Shown piece after piece: positions 32,393-40,927 of a DNA stretch of 64,000 nt. Location: the NCBI RefSeq assembly GCF_009372235.1, contig NZ_ML762921.1, forward strand, positions 310,001-374,000. The letters are read 5' to 3'. Every line of letters starts with the position of its first letter. The first letter of the stretch is position 1. A program made the position numbers and the translations under genes. Below the pieces are notes generated by a model. It had not been told where the DNA came from. It searched no databases and saw only the letters and a list, made by a program, of their open reading frames with translations. The stretch comes from Dickeya oryzae. Lineage in GTDB: Bacteria > Pseudomonadota > Gammaproteobacteria > Enterobacterales > Enterobacteriaceae.

Positions 32393-34849
32393 TCACACTC
32401 CCACCTTCCACGACAGCGTACGCAGCAGGTCTGCAAATACCCCGGCCGCCGTCACATCATTACCTGCCCCGTATCCTCGCAACACCAGCGGCAGCGGCTG
32501 ATAGTAGCGGCTGTAAAACGCCAGCGCATTCTCACCGTCCTTCACTTTGAACAACGGATCGTTACCGCCTACGGCACTGATCGTCACCTGACATTTGCCG
32601 TCTTCGATCTTACCGACGTAGCGTAACACTTTACCTTCTGCACGCGCGGCTTCAACCCGGTGGGCAAATTCGGCATCCAACTGCGGTAAACGTTCCAGAA
32701 AACTGGCTACATCGCCCTGTGTGTATTCCGCGGGCAGCACAGAATCAACCTGGATATCTTCCAGTTCCAGCTCATACCCCGCCTCACGCGCCAGGATCAA
32801 CAGCTTACGCGCCACATCCATACCAGACAGATCGTCACGCGGGTCCGGTTCGGTAAAGCCTTTTTCTTTCGCCAGCAGCGTTGCGGCGGACAACGGCATG
32901 CCTTCATCCAGCTTGCCGAAAATAAAGGATAAAGAACCCGACAAAATACCGTTGAAGCGGATGAGCTCATCACCAGCATTCAGCAGATTTTGCAGGTTTT
33001 CGATAACCGGCAGACCTGCGCCAACGTTGGTGTCATACAGGAATTTGCGACGTGATTTCGCCGCAACCTGCCGCAACTGGTGGTAGTAACGCAGTGAGCC
33101 GGTGTTGGCTTTCTTATTCGGCGTAACGACATGGAAACCGTCTGCCAGAAAATCGGCATATTGATCGGCCACAACCTGACTGGACGTACAATCGATGATC
33201 ACCGGGTTGAGCAGGTGATACTCTTTCACCAGACGGCTGAGCGCGGCCGGACTGAATGGCTCACGCGCACGCGCCAGTTCGTCACGCCAGCGGTCCATCG
33301 GAATACCGTGCACGTTGGTGAGCATTGCTTTGGAATTGGCGATGCCGCACACCCGCACATCAATGTGTTTTTGTTTGAGCCATGACTGCTGGCGCTGGAT
33401 TTGCTCCAGCAGCGCACCGCCTACACCGCCCACACCAATCACAAAGACATCCAGCGTCTGATTGGTGTTAAACAGCATCTGGTGCGCTACCCGCACACCT
33501 GTGGTCGCCACGTCGTTATTCACGACAACCGAGATTGAGCGTTCGGACGACCCCTGCGCGATTGCCACGATGTTGATATTGGCGCTCGCCAGCGCGGTAA
33601 ACAAACGCGCCGACAAGCCGCGCAGCGTACGCATACCGTCACCCACCACGGAAATAATCGCCAGTCGCTGCACCACATCCAGCGGCTCCAGCACACCCTC
33701 TTTCAGTTCCAGATAGAATTCGTCTTCCAGCGTTTTGCGCGCTCGCGACAGCTCATTTTGAGATACACAGAAGCTGATGCTGTACTCAGAAGAGGACTGG
33801 GTAATCAGTACCACCGAAATACCGGCACGCGACATCACGGCAAACACACGTGCAGCCATCCCGACCATCCCTTTCATGCCGGGGCCGGAAACGTTGATCA
33901 TCGCCATGTTATTGAGGTTGGTGATGCCCTTGACCGGATAGCGGATATCGTCGCTTTCCAGCCCGATGAGTGTACCCGGGGCCTGAGGGTTTTCGGTATT
34001 CTTGATAAGGCAGGGGATTTGGAACTGGGCGATAGGAGCGATAGTACGGGGGTGGAGAACTTTGGCGCCGAAGTAGGATAATTCCATCGCTTCCTGATAG
34101 GACATCGACTTCAACAATCGCGCGTCAGGCACCTGACGCGGGTCACAGGTGTACACGCCGTCAACATCCGTCCAGATCTCACAGCAATCGGCACGCAGAC
34201 ATGCTGCCAGCACCGCCGCCGAGTAGTCAGAACCATTGCGGCCCAGCACCACCAGCTCGCCTTTATCATTACCGGCGGTAAAGCCTGCCATCAGGATCAC
34301 ATGGTTCGCCGGGATCACCAGGTCACTAATACGGCGGGTCGATTCAGCGATATCAACCGTAGACTCCAGATAGTGACCCTGCGCCAACAGACTACGAACT
34401 GGATCGATGACTGACACCTGATAGCCACGCGCCTGAAATACCGCTTCCATAATCGCGATGGAGAGTTTTTCACCCCGACAGATAATACCTGCGTTGACGC
34501 TATCCGGGCACTGCCCCAGCAACGCGATGCCGTGTAATACTTGTTTGAGCTGGGCGAACTCTTCATCTACCCGCGCTTTCAGTCGGTCATAAGCAAAACC
34601 GGGCTGGGATTGGGCCAGTCCCTGCAATAAATCGGCAAAAATGACTTCTGCTTCGATGATATTTGGCTGGATGTCCTGTTTCGCCACGGTTTTTTCAATC
34701 ATGGCGACCAAATGGTTGGTGATTTTCGCCGGTGCTGACAGCACCGTCGCGACCTGTCCCTGTCGTGCATTACTTTCGATGATATCGGCAACACGCGCAA
34801 ACCGCTCCGCGTTGGCTACCGAGGTCCCGCCAAATTTCAACACTCGCAT
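32393..34849 (-). CDS. thrA: Bifunctional aspartokinase I/homoserine dehydrogenase I
   Basis: ThrA carries out the first and third steps from aspartate to threonine and is inhibited by threonine. The 818-residue protein (E. coli 820) starts [16 protein letters not shown] with the aspartokinase domain, followed by two ACT segments at about residues 320-450. The homoserine dehydrogenase domain begins near residue 465 ([17 protein letters not shown]) and contains KKANTGS and [15 protein letters not shown] 34849 is used; the frame is open upstream through the attenuator but that part is leader RNA. Confidence 0.98.
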   Translation of the reverse strand: MRVLKFGGTSVANAERFARVADIIESNARQGQVATVLSAPAKITNHLVAMIEKTVAKQDIQPNIIEAEVIFADLLQGLAQSQPGFAYDRLKARVDEEFAQLKQVLHGIALLGQCPDSVNAGIICRGEKLSIAIMEAVFQARGYQVSVIDPVRSLLAQGHYLESTVDIAESTRRISDLVIPANHVILMAGFTAGNDKGELVVLGRNGSDYSAAVLAACLRADCCEIWTDVDGVYTCDPRQVPDARLLKSMSYQEAMELSYFGAKVLHPRTIAPIAQFQIPCLIKNTENPQAPGTLIGLESDDIRYPVKGITNLNNMAMINVSGPGMKGMVGMAARVFAVMSRAGISVVLITQSSSEYSISFCVSQNELSRARKTLEDEFYLELKEGVLEPLDVVQRLAIISVVGDGMRTLRGLSARLFTALASANINIVAIAQGSSERSISVVVNNDVATTGVRVAHQMLFNTNQTLDVFVIGVGGVGGALLEQIQRQQSWLKQKHIDVRVCGIANSKAMLTNVHGIPMDRWRDELARAREPFSPAALSRLVKEYHLLNPVIIDCTSSQVVADQYADFLADGFHVVTPNKKANTGSLRYYHQLRQVAAKSRRKFLYDTNVGAGLPVIENLQNLLNAGDELIRFNGILSGSLSFIFGKLDEGMPLSAATLLAKEKGFTEPDPRDDLSGMDVARKLLILAREAGYELELEDIQVDSVLPAEYTQGDVASFLERLPQLDAEFAHRVEAARAEGKVLRYVGKIEDGKCQVTISAVGGNDPLFKVKDGENALAFYSRYYQPLPLVLRGYGAGNDVTAAGVFADLLRTLSWKVGV

Positions 34850-34963
34850 CTTGTCTATTCTCCTGAATTTTTTCTGGCCAAAAACGCCAAAGCGCCTTTG
34901 AAAACCGCTTGCAACAGCCTTGTATCCTTGACGGGCAGAAACAAGCCCGCAATAACTGTAAAA

Positions 34964-34995
34964 AAAAAGCCCGCACTCTGAAGTGCGGGCTTTTT
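34964..34995 (-). terminator. thr operon attenuator terminator
   Basis: AGCCCGCACT and AGTGCGGGCT form a stem with a CTGA loop, extended by A/T pairs. On the minus strand it is followed by eight T. It lies between thrL and thrA, where ribosome stalling at Thr and Ile codons of the leader is known to prevent its formation in E. coli. Confidence 0.92.
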
Positions 34996-35014
34996 CTGGA
35001 TTCATCTGTACGCG

Positions 35015-35086
35015 TCAGCCCGCACCGTTACTGGTAGTACCGGTGGTAATAATAATGGTGGTGGTAACCTGGCTGGTGTAATGCAT
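35015..35086 (-). CDS. thrL: thr operon leader peptide
   Basis: A 23-codon ORF upstream of the attenuator encodes a peptide with eight Thr and three consecutive Ile residues (VTTTIIITTGTT in the middle) and ends in GAG, as in E. coli ThrL (21 aa). It acts as the sensor for charged tRNA-Thr and tRNA-Ile in attenuation. It is too short for ordinary gene finding. The N-terminus (MHYTSQ) differs from that of E. coli. Confidence 0.93.
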   Translation of the reverse strand: MHYTSQVTTTIIITTGTTSNGAG

Positions 35087-35128
35087 CGCGTAGCGTTCTC
35101 GTGATTCAAAAAAAATTATCTGCCCTAT

Positions 35129-35157
35129 TAGTTAGGGCAATCGCCTTGCTAAGTCAA
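35129..35157 (-). promoter_or_regulatory. thr operon promoter
   Basis: On the minus strand TTGACT (35152-35157) and TAACTA (35129-35134) are separated by 17 bp. The -35 and the following TTAG match the E. coli thr promoter as I remember it. The expected start near 35122 leaves a leader of about 35 bases before thrL. A 7-bp inverted repeat (TGCCCTA/TAGGGCA) overlaps the -10. Confidence 0.6.
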
Positions 35158-35282
35158 CGGATTTCTTCATTTCGCTGTTTGCCCCACGATGACCGCAATG
35201 GGGAAAGCCTCTGCAGAAGAACAAAAAAACCAGACAATTATTCAACAAACACAGCCTGCCGATATGTTTCGCCGCATTACCT

Positions 35283-35984
35283 TCATTTCCCCTTATCTTC
35301 TGCCGACAAGGCTTTTTCTACATCATGCAACAGTCTGTGCAGCATGGCATTATCCCGCTGCTCCAATAACCCAAGACGCTGCTGGAGCCAGTCACGCAAC
35401 TTTTCATCCTGCTGCGCACCAACCCGAACCAACAAGCGCGAAAATCGCTCACGCAGCGCTCCCAACTGCCCTGACTCCGCAGGCATCGGCTCCGCTACTG
35501 CCACCTGCATCAACGACGCTAACTGATAGCAATACACCATTACTGCCTGCCCCAAATTCAGTGATGGATAATCTGCCGCCATCGGTACACCGGTCAGGAT
35601 GTCTGCCAGCGCCAGCTCTTCATTCGTCAGCCCGGAGTCTTCCCGGCCAAATACCAGCGCGGCAGAGCCCACCCATTGCTGCTTTTCCTGCAACACCCCC
35701 AGTAGTTGGGCCGGTTCACAGTAGTAATGAAAACGAGCACGACTGCGGGCGGTTGTCGCCACCGTAAAATCAATATCCGCCAGCGCATCGGCAAGCGTCG
35801 GAAAAACATCAACACCATCCAGAATATCGCCGGAGCCATGCGCCACCCAGCGCGCCGCGGGTTCAAGATGCGCGCGACTATCCACAATCCGCAAACGACC
35901 AAACCCCATCGTTTTCATGGCTCGCGCCGACGCCCCCACGTTCTCGGGCCTGGCTGGTGCCACTAAAATGATATAAAACTGCAC
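35283..35984 (-). CDS. yjtD: TrmH-family RNA methyltransferase YjtD (LasT)
   Basis: A SPOUT-fold methyltransferase with the TrmJ-like layout: IILVAPARPENVGASARAM at the start, VFGREDSGLTNEEL around residue 115, and PSLNLGQAVMVYCYQL near residue 145. These three form the knotted SAM-binding site. The target RNA is not established. I prefer GTG 35984, just after GGGAGGTTAT (233 residues), over TTG 35996. In E. coli it also lies between the thr operon and arcA. Confidence 0.9.
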   Translation of the reverse strand: MQFYIILVAPARPENVGASARAMKTMGFGRLRIVDSRAHLEPAARWVAHGSGDILDGVDVFPTLADALADIDFTVATTARSRARFHYYCEPAQLLGVLQEKQQWVGSAALVFGREDSGLTNEELALADILTGVPMAADYPSLNLGQAVMVYCYQLASLMQVAVAEPMPAESGQLGALRERFSRLLVRVGAQQDEKLRDWLQQRLGLLEQRDNAMLHRLLHDVEKALSAEDKGK

Positions 35985-36545
35985 ATAACCTCCCAAACGA
36001 CACCTGGCAGGTGCGCTGATAATTCAGATGTAACAACGAGTTGACCTGCCCTCTACCAGGGTAGTGGTATATCAGACAGGTGGACAGAAACGTCAACCTT
36101 GACACACCGGCCAGAATGGGATGACGCCATGAAAATGGAAACGCTTCAGCCATTAGCATTTATTATGCCGTGGTCAGTATAAAAATGTTAAATTGTGATA
36201 GATAGCAGCATTCGTAGCGCGTTTTCCACAAAGCGCTAACGTGCTACAATGGAATTTGATATATGTCAATGGAACCGTAGATTTGCCAGTCGGTGAAATC
36301 AGTGCTCACTGTTATGTTGCTGTTAATAAGGTTAAACTATGCGCCACAATAGGCCCTGTTGAAAAACCTCATCGCTACCTGTTATCAGGCCGTGCGTCAG
36401 GTGGAAACAAGTGCATTAACACGTATTTGCGTACTTGAGTCGGTCGGCGAAAAAACGGTGAACACGATTTCCCAAAGCGCCCGAGAGAACCAGGACTTCT
36501 GTACTTTCGAATCTCTATATTAGTTGGCAATTTTAGGTAGCAAAC
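35985..36545. other. Upstream region of yjtD and arcA
   Basis: This 561-bp region contains the promoters of yjtD and arcA. I see one FNR-like site (36256-36269) about 290 bp before arcA, implying a long arcA leader as in E. coli. A possible short ORF at 36241-36438 has no ribosome site and is not called. Confidence 0.5.
36256..36269 (+). promoter_or_regulatory. FNR-like site upstream of arcA
   Basis: TTGATATATGTCAA matches the FNR consensus TTGAT-N4-ATCAA at nine of ten fixed positions. arcA is activated by FNR in anaerobic E. coli, so the site is plausible. Confidence 0.6.
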
Positions 36546-37262
36546 ATGCAGACCCCCCACATTCTTATTGTCGAAGACGAGTTGGTAACTCGCAACACCC
36601 TCAAAAGTATTTTTGAGGCTGAGGGATACGTTGTTCACGAGGCTACAGACGGCGCCGAGATGCATAACATACTGTCCGAGCATGATATCAATCTGGTCAT
36701 TATGGATATTAATCTGCCGGGCAAAAATGGCTTATTACTGGCACGTGAACTGCGTGAACAGGCAAGCGTAGCGCTGATGTTCCTGACGGGTCGCGACAAC
36801 GAAGTCGACAAAATTCTGGGCCTGGAAATCGGTGCGGATGACTATATCACCAAACCGTTTAACCCCCGTGAACTGACTATTCGTGCGCGTAACCTGCTGT
36901 CCCGCACCATGAATTTGGGCGGCGGCACGGAAGAACGTCGTCTGGTTGAAAGTTACCGTTTCAACGGCTGGGAGCTGGATATTAACAGCCGCTCACTGGT
37001 CAGCCCGAACGGCGAACAGTATAAACTGCCGCGTAGCGAATTCCGCGCCATGCTGCATTTCTGCGAGAATCCGGGCAAAATCCAGTCACGTGCCGAGTTG
37101 TTGAAGAAAATGACCGGTCGCGAGCTGAAGCCGCATGACCGCACGGTCGATGTGACTATCCGCCGTATCCGCAAACATTTTGAATCCACCGCCGATACGC
37201 CGGAAATCATCGCGACGATTCACGGTGAAGGCTATCGCTTCTGCGGTGATCTGGAAGGCTGA
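36546..37262 (+). CDS. arcA: Aerobic respiration control response regulator ArcA
   Basis: ArcA is phosphorylated by ArcB and represses respiratory genes at low oxygen. The 238-residue product (E. coli 238) has a receiver domain with the phosphorylated Asp54 in VIMDINLPG and Lys in ITKPFNP, and an OmpR-type winged helix ending [12 protein letters not shown] terminator follows. On its far side the AT-rich insertion begins, where E. coli has the creABCD region. Confidence 0.98.
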   Translation: MQTPHILIVEDELVTRNTLKSIFEAEGYVVHEATDGAEMHNILSEHDINLVIMDINLPGKNGLLLARELREQASVALMFLTGRDNEVDKILGLEIGADDYITKPFNPRELTIRARNLLSRTMNLGGGTEERRLVESYRFNGWELDINSRSLVSPNGEQYKLPRSEFRAMLHFCENPGKIQSRAELLKKMTGRELKPHDRTVDVTIRRIRKHFESTADTPEIIATIHGEGYRFCGDLEG

Positions 37263-37314
37263 TTCCCAGCGCGTTCATCACGCGCCAGTATATAAAACGC
37301 CAGAATTATTCTCT

Positions 37315-37348
37315 AAAACCAGTCAGTTAAGCTACTGACTGGTTTTTT
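37315..37348 (+). terminator. arcA terminator
   Basis: AAAACCAGTCAG (37315-37326) pairs with CTGACTGGTTTT (37335-37346), followed by T, about 55 bases after arcA. Confidence 0.9.
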
Positions 37349-37439
37349 CTGATTTTTTTGTGAAAAATCCGGAAACGAAGAACATTTTCGGGTTCGACAT
37401 AGTGACGGAACAGCTTGGCTGATCGTTAATTAGTCACCA

Positions 37440-37470
37440 CTTCCTGTTGTAAGGAAGCGCTTTTTTATTT
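37440..37470 (+). terminator. Second hairpin with T-run near the left edge of the insertion
   Basis: CTTCCT (37440-37445) and AGGAAG (37452-37457) form a short stem followed by CGCTTTTTTATTTTG. It reads as a plus-strand terminator about 180 bases after arcA. It sits where backbone composition gives way to the insertion and could mark the old junction. Confidence 0.5.
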
Positions 37471-37524
37471 TGTTCTTTATTCCACCACTGGCGATAAATT
37501 GTTGCCGGAGTTATCCGAAGACCA

Positions 37525-40110
37525 TTAAGCGGTAACAATATTAACTAGTTTCCCCTTAACCACGATAATGTTGCGAATCAACTTATCGTTCAGATAACGC
37601 TTAACATTCCATTCGTTTAAAGCTTCAGATTTCACACTATCTTCATCCAGAGTCACGGGTAGCTCTATCTGAGCCCGTCGTTTACCATTGACCTGAATAA
37701 CGATATTCATCAAATCTCGAACCAGAGCACGTGCATCAACGGTAGGCCATGTTTCTTCCGCAATAGACGTAATATGTCCCAACCGCAGCCACAAAGTATG
37801 TGCTACATGGGGAATGATCGGTGAAAGCAACAAAATACTTACTTCGATAGCCTTGCGACTCACAGACAAACCTTGCGGCGAGCCATCCTCAAAGCGTAAT
37901 GTAGCATTAACCAATTCCATTACTGAAGATATCGCGGTATTAAAAGTAAACCGCCGCTCAATATCGTCTGTCACCTTAGCGATAGTTTCGTGTGTTTTAC
38001 GATATAATTCTTGCTGCGCTTTTGTGAGTTTGTCTGGAGTGATGTCTGATAATGCATGTGTATCGCTGACATCCAGATGATCAATGGTCATTTTCCAGAG
38101 ACGCTTAATGAAACGAAATGCTCCCTCAACCCCAGAGTCAGACCATTCTAGAGATTGTTCCGGGGGCGCGGCAAACATCATAAACAGTCTAACCGTATCA
38201 GCACCGTAACGGTCTATCAGATATTGGGCATCGACACCGTTATTCTTCGACTTCGACATTTTCTCTATGCTACCAATCTTGACGGGCTGTCCATCAGATT
38301 TAAGTATCGCTTCAGCACAAGCATCCTTATGGTTGATAACTTCAACATCTAAAGGATTAAACCAGTCTTTTCCTCCATCTGCATTGTTCCGATAGTACGT
38401 TTCCGCTAAGACCATTCCTTGAGTTAATAACCGTTTAAATGGTTCATCACATGTGACCATACCGAAGTCACGCAATAATTTGTGGAAGAAACGTGCATAA
38501 AGTAAATGCAGTACAGCATGTTCGATGCCGCCAATATACAAATCGACAGGTAACCAATAATTCGCTCTGTCATCAAGCATAGTTACATTATTATCGGCAC
38601 AACAAAAACGTGCGTAGTACCAGGATGACTCCATAAAAGTATCAAATGTATCTGTATCCCGAACCCAGTCGTCATCCAATGAGTAGAAACTGCTCATTTT
38701 CTTCAGCGGCGAGCCGGTAGCATCAATACGTACATCCGTCGGTAACACGACGGGCAACTCTTCATCCAGTAATGCCCTTGTTTCACCATTCGGCCCATAT
38801 TTCATCGGTATTGGCGTACCCCAATAGCGCTGACGTGCAATACCCCAGTCACGCAAGCGGTAATTAATCTTGATATGCCCATGTCCCGTTGCTTCCAGGC
38901 GGTTGGCGATCACATCAAATGCCTCTTCTGATGATAACCCATTAAATTCACCAGAATTTATTAAAGAGCCGTATTGGGTATAGGCACTTTTAGAAACATC
39001 AGGCGAATTACCATCCACATCGGTAATTACCGGTTTTATTGGTAATTGATATCGCCGGGCGAATTCCCAATCCCTGGTATCATGAGCAGGTACGCACATG
39101 ACCGCACCAGTGCCATATTCCATTAAAACAAAATTTGCAATATAGATAGGTAAAGCATCGTTGGTGATAGGATGACGTGCCTGATAGCCAGTCGGTATAC
39201 CGCGTTTTTCCATAGTCGCAATGTCTGCTTCTGAAGTACTGCCTTGCTGGCAGGTTTCACAAAAGGCAGCGATGGCGATGTCAGTCTTTGCCGTGACTTT
39301 TGCCAACGGATGTGTCGCAGCAATGATTAGGCAGCTAACCCCCATCAGGGTATCGGGCCGTGTAGTAAAAACAGTCAGGCGTGGGCAGTCAGGAAAATTG
39401 CCAACAAGGTCAAATGCCAGTTCAATACCTCGTGACTTTCCGATCCAATTACGCTGCATCGTTTTAACCTGTTCGGGCCAATCCAGGTTATCCAGATCTA
39501 CCAACAATTCCTCAGCATAATCAGTAATACGAAGAAACCATTGCTCGATCTCTTTTCTTTCTACTTTTGCACCAGACCGCCATCCACATCCATCAATAAC
39601 TTGCTCATTAGCTAAAACCGTATGGTCTACAGGATCCCAGTTCACCATAGATTTTTTCTTGTAAACCAGTCCTTTCTCATATAAACGGATAAAAAACCAT
39701 TGTTCCCAACGATAGTAATCTGGATCGCTGGTAGCTAGCTCACGGTTCCAGTCATAAGCAAAGCCCAATGCCTGAAACTGTGACTTCATCACCTTTATAT
39801 TTTCATAGGTCCATGTTGCTGGAGGAATATTATTTTTTATGGCGGCATTTTCAGCCGGCATTCCAAATGAATCCCACCCAACGGGCTGAAGTACGTTCTT
39901 TCCTTTCATCCGCTGGAATCTTGCCACAACATCACCAAGGGCATAATTTCTCACATGGCCGACGTGTAGTTTTCCACTAGGGTAAGGGAACATACTAAGA
40001 CAATAAAATTTTTCTTTCTTAGAGTCTTCTACACTATGGAATACTTTATTATTTTTCCAATAATGTTGCGCTTCATTTTCTACATTCTTAAAATTATATT
40101 CCGTATCCAT
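37525..40110 (-). CDS. Second-type leucyl-tRNA synthetase (probable resistant paralogue)
   Basis: LeuRS charges tRNA-Leu. The 861-residue product has all catalytic parts: HVGH at 49-52, KMSKS at 617-621, the editing motif TTRPDT at 249-254 and Asp in PAHDTRDWEF near 347. It differs from the E. coli enzyme in telling places: the zinc ligands Cys159, Cys176 and Cys179 are Asp, Gly and Ser, and next to the leucine-binding Asp80 the motif WDAFGLP reads WDSFGMP. The house-keeping leuS of enterobacteria lies next to lptE, so this is probably an extra copy acquired with the adjacent operon, serving as self-resistance to a LeuRS inhibitor. The ribosome site is weak. Function as a synthetase is sure; the resistance role is inferred. 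Confidence 0.93.
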   Translation of the reverse strand: MDTEYNFKNVENEAQHYWKNNKVFHSVEDSKKEKFYCLSMFPYPSGKLHVGHVRNYALGDVVARFQRMKGKNVLQPVGWDSFGMPAENAAIKNNIPPATWTYENIKVMKSQFQALGFAYDWNRELATSDPDYYRWEQWFFIRLYEKGLVYKKKSMVNWDPVDHTVLANEQVIDGCGWRSGAKVERKEIEQWFLRITDYAEELLVDLDNLDWPEQVKTMQRNWIGKSRGIELAFDLVGNFPDCPRLTVFTTRPDTLMGVSCLIIAATHPLAKVTAKTDIAIAAFCETCQQGSTSEADIATMEKRGIPTGYQARHPITNDALPIYIANFVLMEYGTGAVMCVPAHDTRDWEFARRYQLPIKPVITDVDGNSPDVSKSAYTQYGSLINSGEFNGLSSEEAFDVIANRLEATGHGHIKINYRLRDWGIARQRYWGTPIPMKYGPNGETRALLDEELPVVLPTDVRIDATGSPLKKMSSFYSLDDDWVRDTDTFDTFMESSWYYARFCCADNNVTMLDDRANYWLPVDLYIGGIEHAVLHLLYARFFHKLLRDFGMVTCDEPFKRLLTQGMVLAETYYRNNADGGKDWFNPLDVEVINHKDACAEAILKSDGQPVKIGSIEKMSKSKNNGVDAQYLIDRYGADTVRLFMMFAAPPEQSLEWSDSGVEGAFRFIKRLWKMTIDHLDVSDTHALSDITPDKLTKAQQELYRKTHETIAKVTDDIERRFTFNTAISSVMELVNATLRFEDGSPQGLSVSRKAIEVSILLLSPIIPHVAHTLWLRLGHITSIAEETWPTVDARALVRDLMNIVIQVNGKRRAQIELPVTLDEDSVKSEALNEWNVKRYLNDKLIRNIIVVKGKLVNIVTA

Positions 40111-40141
40111 TCTATATTTTCACTTATTTATTGATTTTCAT

Positions 40142-40156
40142 ATGTTAGACTAACAT
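40142..40156. promoter_or_regulatory. Perfect palindrome in the leuS leader
   Basis: ATGTTAG-A-CTAACAT is a perfect 7-bp inverted repeat with a one-base centre, 31 bp before the leuS paralogue start. The shape fits an operator for a dimeric regulator. No regulator gene lies in the insertion. Confidence 0.45.
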
Positions 40157-40204
40157 CCTCATATCTTTTAACATCATCGATGTGACGTCAGTACGTAACA
40201 GATG

Positions 40205-40232
40205 AATATATCCTGACTAAAGGAGATGTCGA
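40205..40232 (-). promoter_or_regulatory. Candidate promoter of the leuS paralogue
   Basis: On the minus strand TCGACA (40227-40232) and TATATT (40205-40210) are 16 bp apart, each one mismatch from consensus. The start near 40198 would give a leader of about 88 bases containing the palindrome. Confidence 0.5.
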
Positions 40233-40607
40233 TATAGCACCGACACACTAACGGCGTGATACTTATCGGGTGTTTAGCAGCACAATGGAGTATTACCAAT
40301 ATGCTATGAATCAGAAAACTTAAACATCCATATATTCATCATTCAGGGTACTAGTTACATTATCGGCTCTTGTTACGTGAAATCGTTACGCAATTCTTCT
40401 TATTATAAACACTTCATACTCTTCAATTCATTAGGTCCTTGTGGGTTCTAAACATTTTCTTATCTTAATTCGAAATATAAAAAATTACGACTTATATTTT
40501 AGCTCATTAATACACTTATACACAAGAATGAAAAGCTATTCAACTATAAGTTGATAATCAATTTTATTTTACGTCAAAATAATTTCAATGAAAACTAATA
40601 GGCTTAA

Positions 40608-40691
40608 ATGATAAAAACACCATCCCCTGTAGTTTACAACTTGTATCTTTCACCATTCCATTGCGTCAATGTTTTTTGGATTGCTTTTTGA
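40608..40691 (+). CDS. Doubtful 27-residue ORF upstream of the radical SAM gene
   Basis: ATG at 40608 is preceded by ATAGGCTTAA, a weak ribosome site. The short product begins MIKTPSPVVYN and is hydrophobic, with one Cys. It was considered because radical SAM/SPASM enzymes often act on small peptides encoded next to them. It ends inside the FNR-type site and would lie upstream of the likely operon promoter, which argues against it. Confidence 0.12.
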   Translation: MIKTPSPVVYNLYLSPFHCVNVFWIAF

Positions 40692-40701
40692 TATAAATCA
40701 A
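40688..40701. promoter_or_regulatory. Perfect FNR-type site upstream of the biosynthetic operon
   Basis: TTGATATAAATCAA is an exact match to the FNR consensus TTGAT-N4-ATCAA. Its centre lies about 58 bp before a plausible start point (from -10 TATATT at 40741-40746), so activation of the operon at low oxygen is the simplest reading; repression cannot be excluded. FNR is conserved in enterobacteria. Confidence 0.65.
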
Positions 40702-40927
40702 AATCAATAAAATAGACATTGCATCAGAAGATTACGAATCTATATTTTTATCTCGCTAGAGAGATCGAATAAAAAATTAAATTAATAACAACCATATACA
40801 TTGAGCTGAAATAATTAAAAAATAAAATTAATATATAATTTACACACGTTAACACTAATCATTTGATAATCATTACATATGAAATATTCCATAAAATAAT
40901 CTCAACTTAATAATAAGGAAAATGCTG

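Larger units (their letters stand above)
40111..40927. other. Divergent promoter region of leuS paralogue and biosynthetic operon
   Basis: An 817-bp, very AT-rich region. It contains a 15-bp palindrome (40142-40156), a candidate leuS promoter (40205-40232), a 27-codon ORF of doubtful reality (40608-40691), a perfect FNR-type site (40688-40701) and a possible operon -10, TATATT, at 40741-40746. No other gene was recognised. Confidence 0.6.

Noticed and set aside
36241-36438. A 65-codon ORF upstream of arcA.
   Set aside because: No ribosome-binding site, no recognisable protein, and it overlaps the arcA promoter region.
40142-40165. A tiny leader ORF (Met-Leu-Val-stop) before the leuS paralogue that could suggest leucine attenuation.
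   Set aside because: Only one Leu codon, ribosome site too close to ATG, and no terminator hairpin after it.
40865-40883. A Fur-box-like sequence (GATAATCATT) before the radical SAM gene.
   Set aside because: By hand alignment only about 12 of 19 positions fit the Fur consensus, which is expected by chance in such AT-rich DNA.
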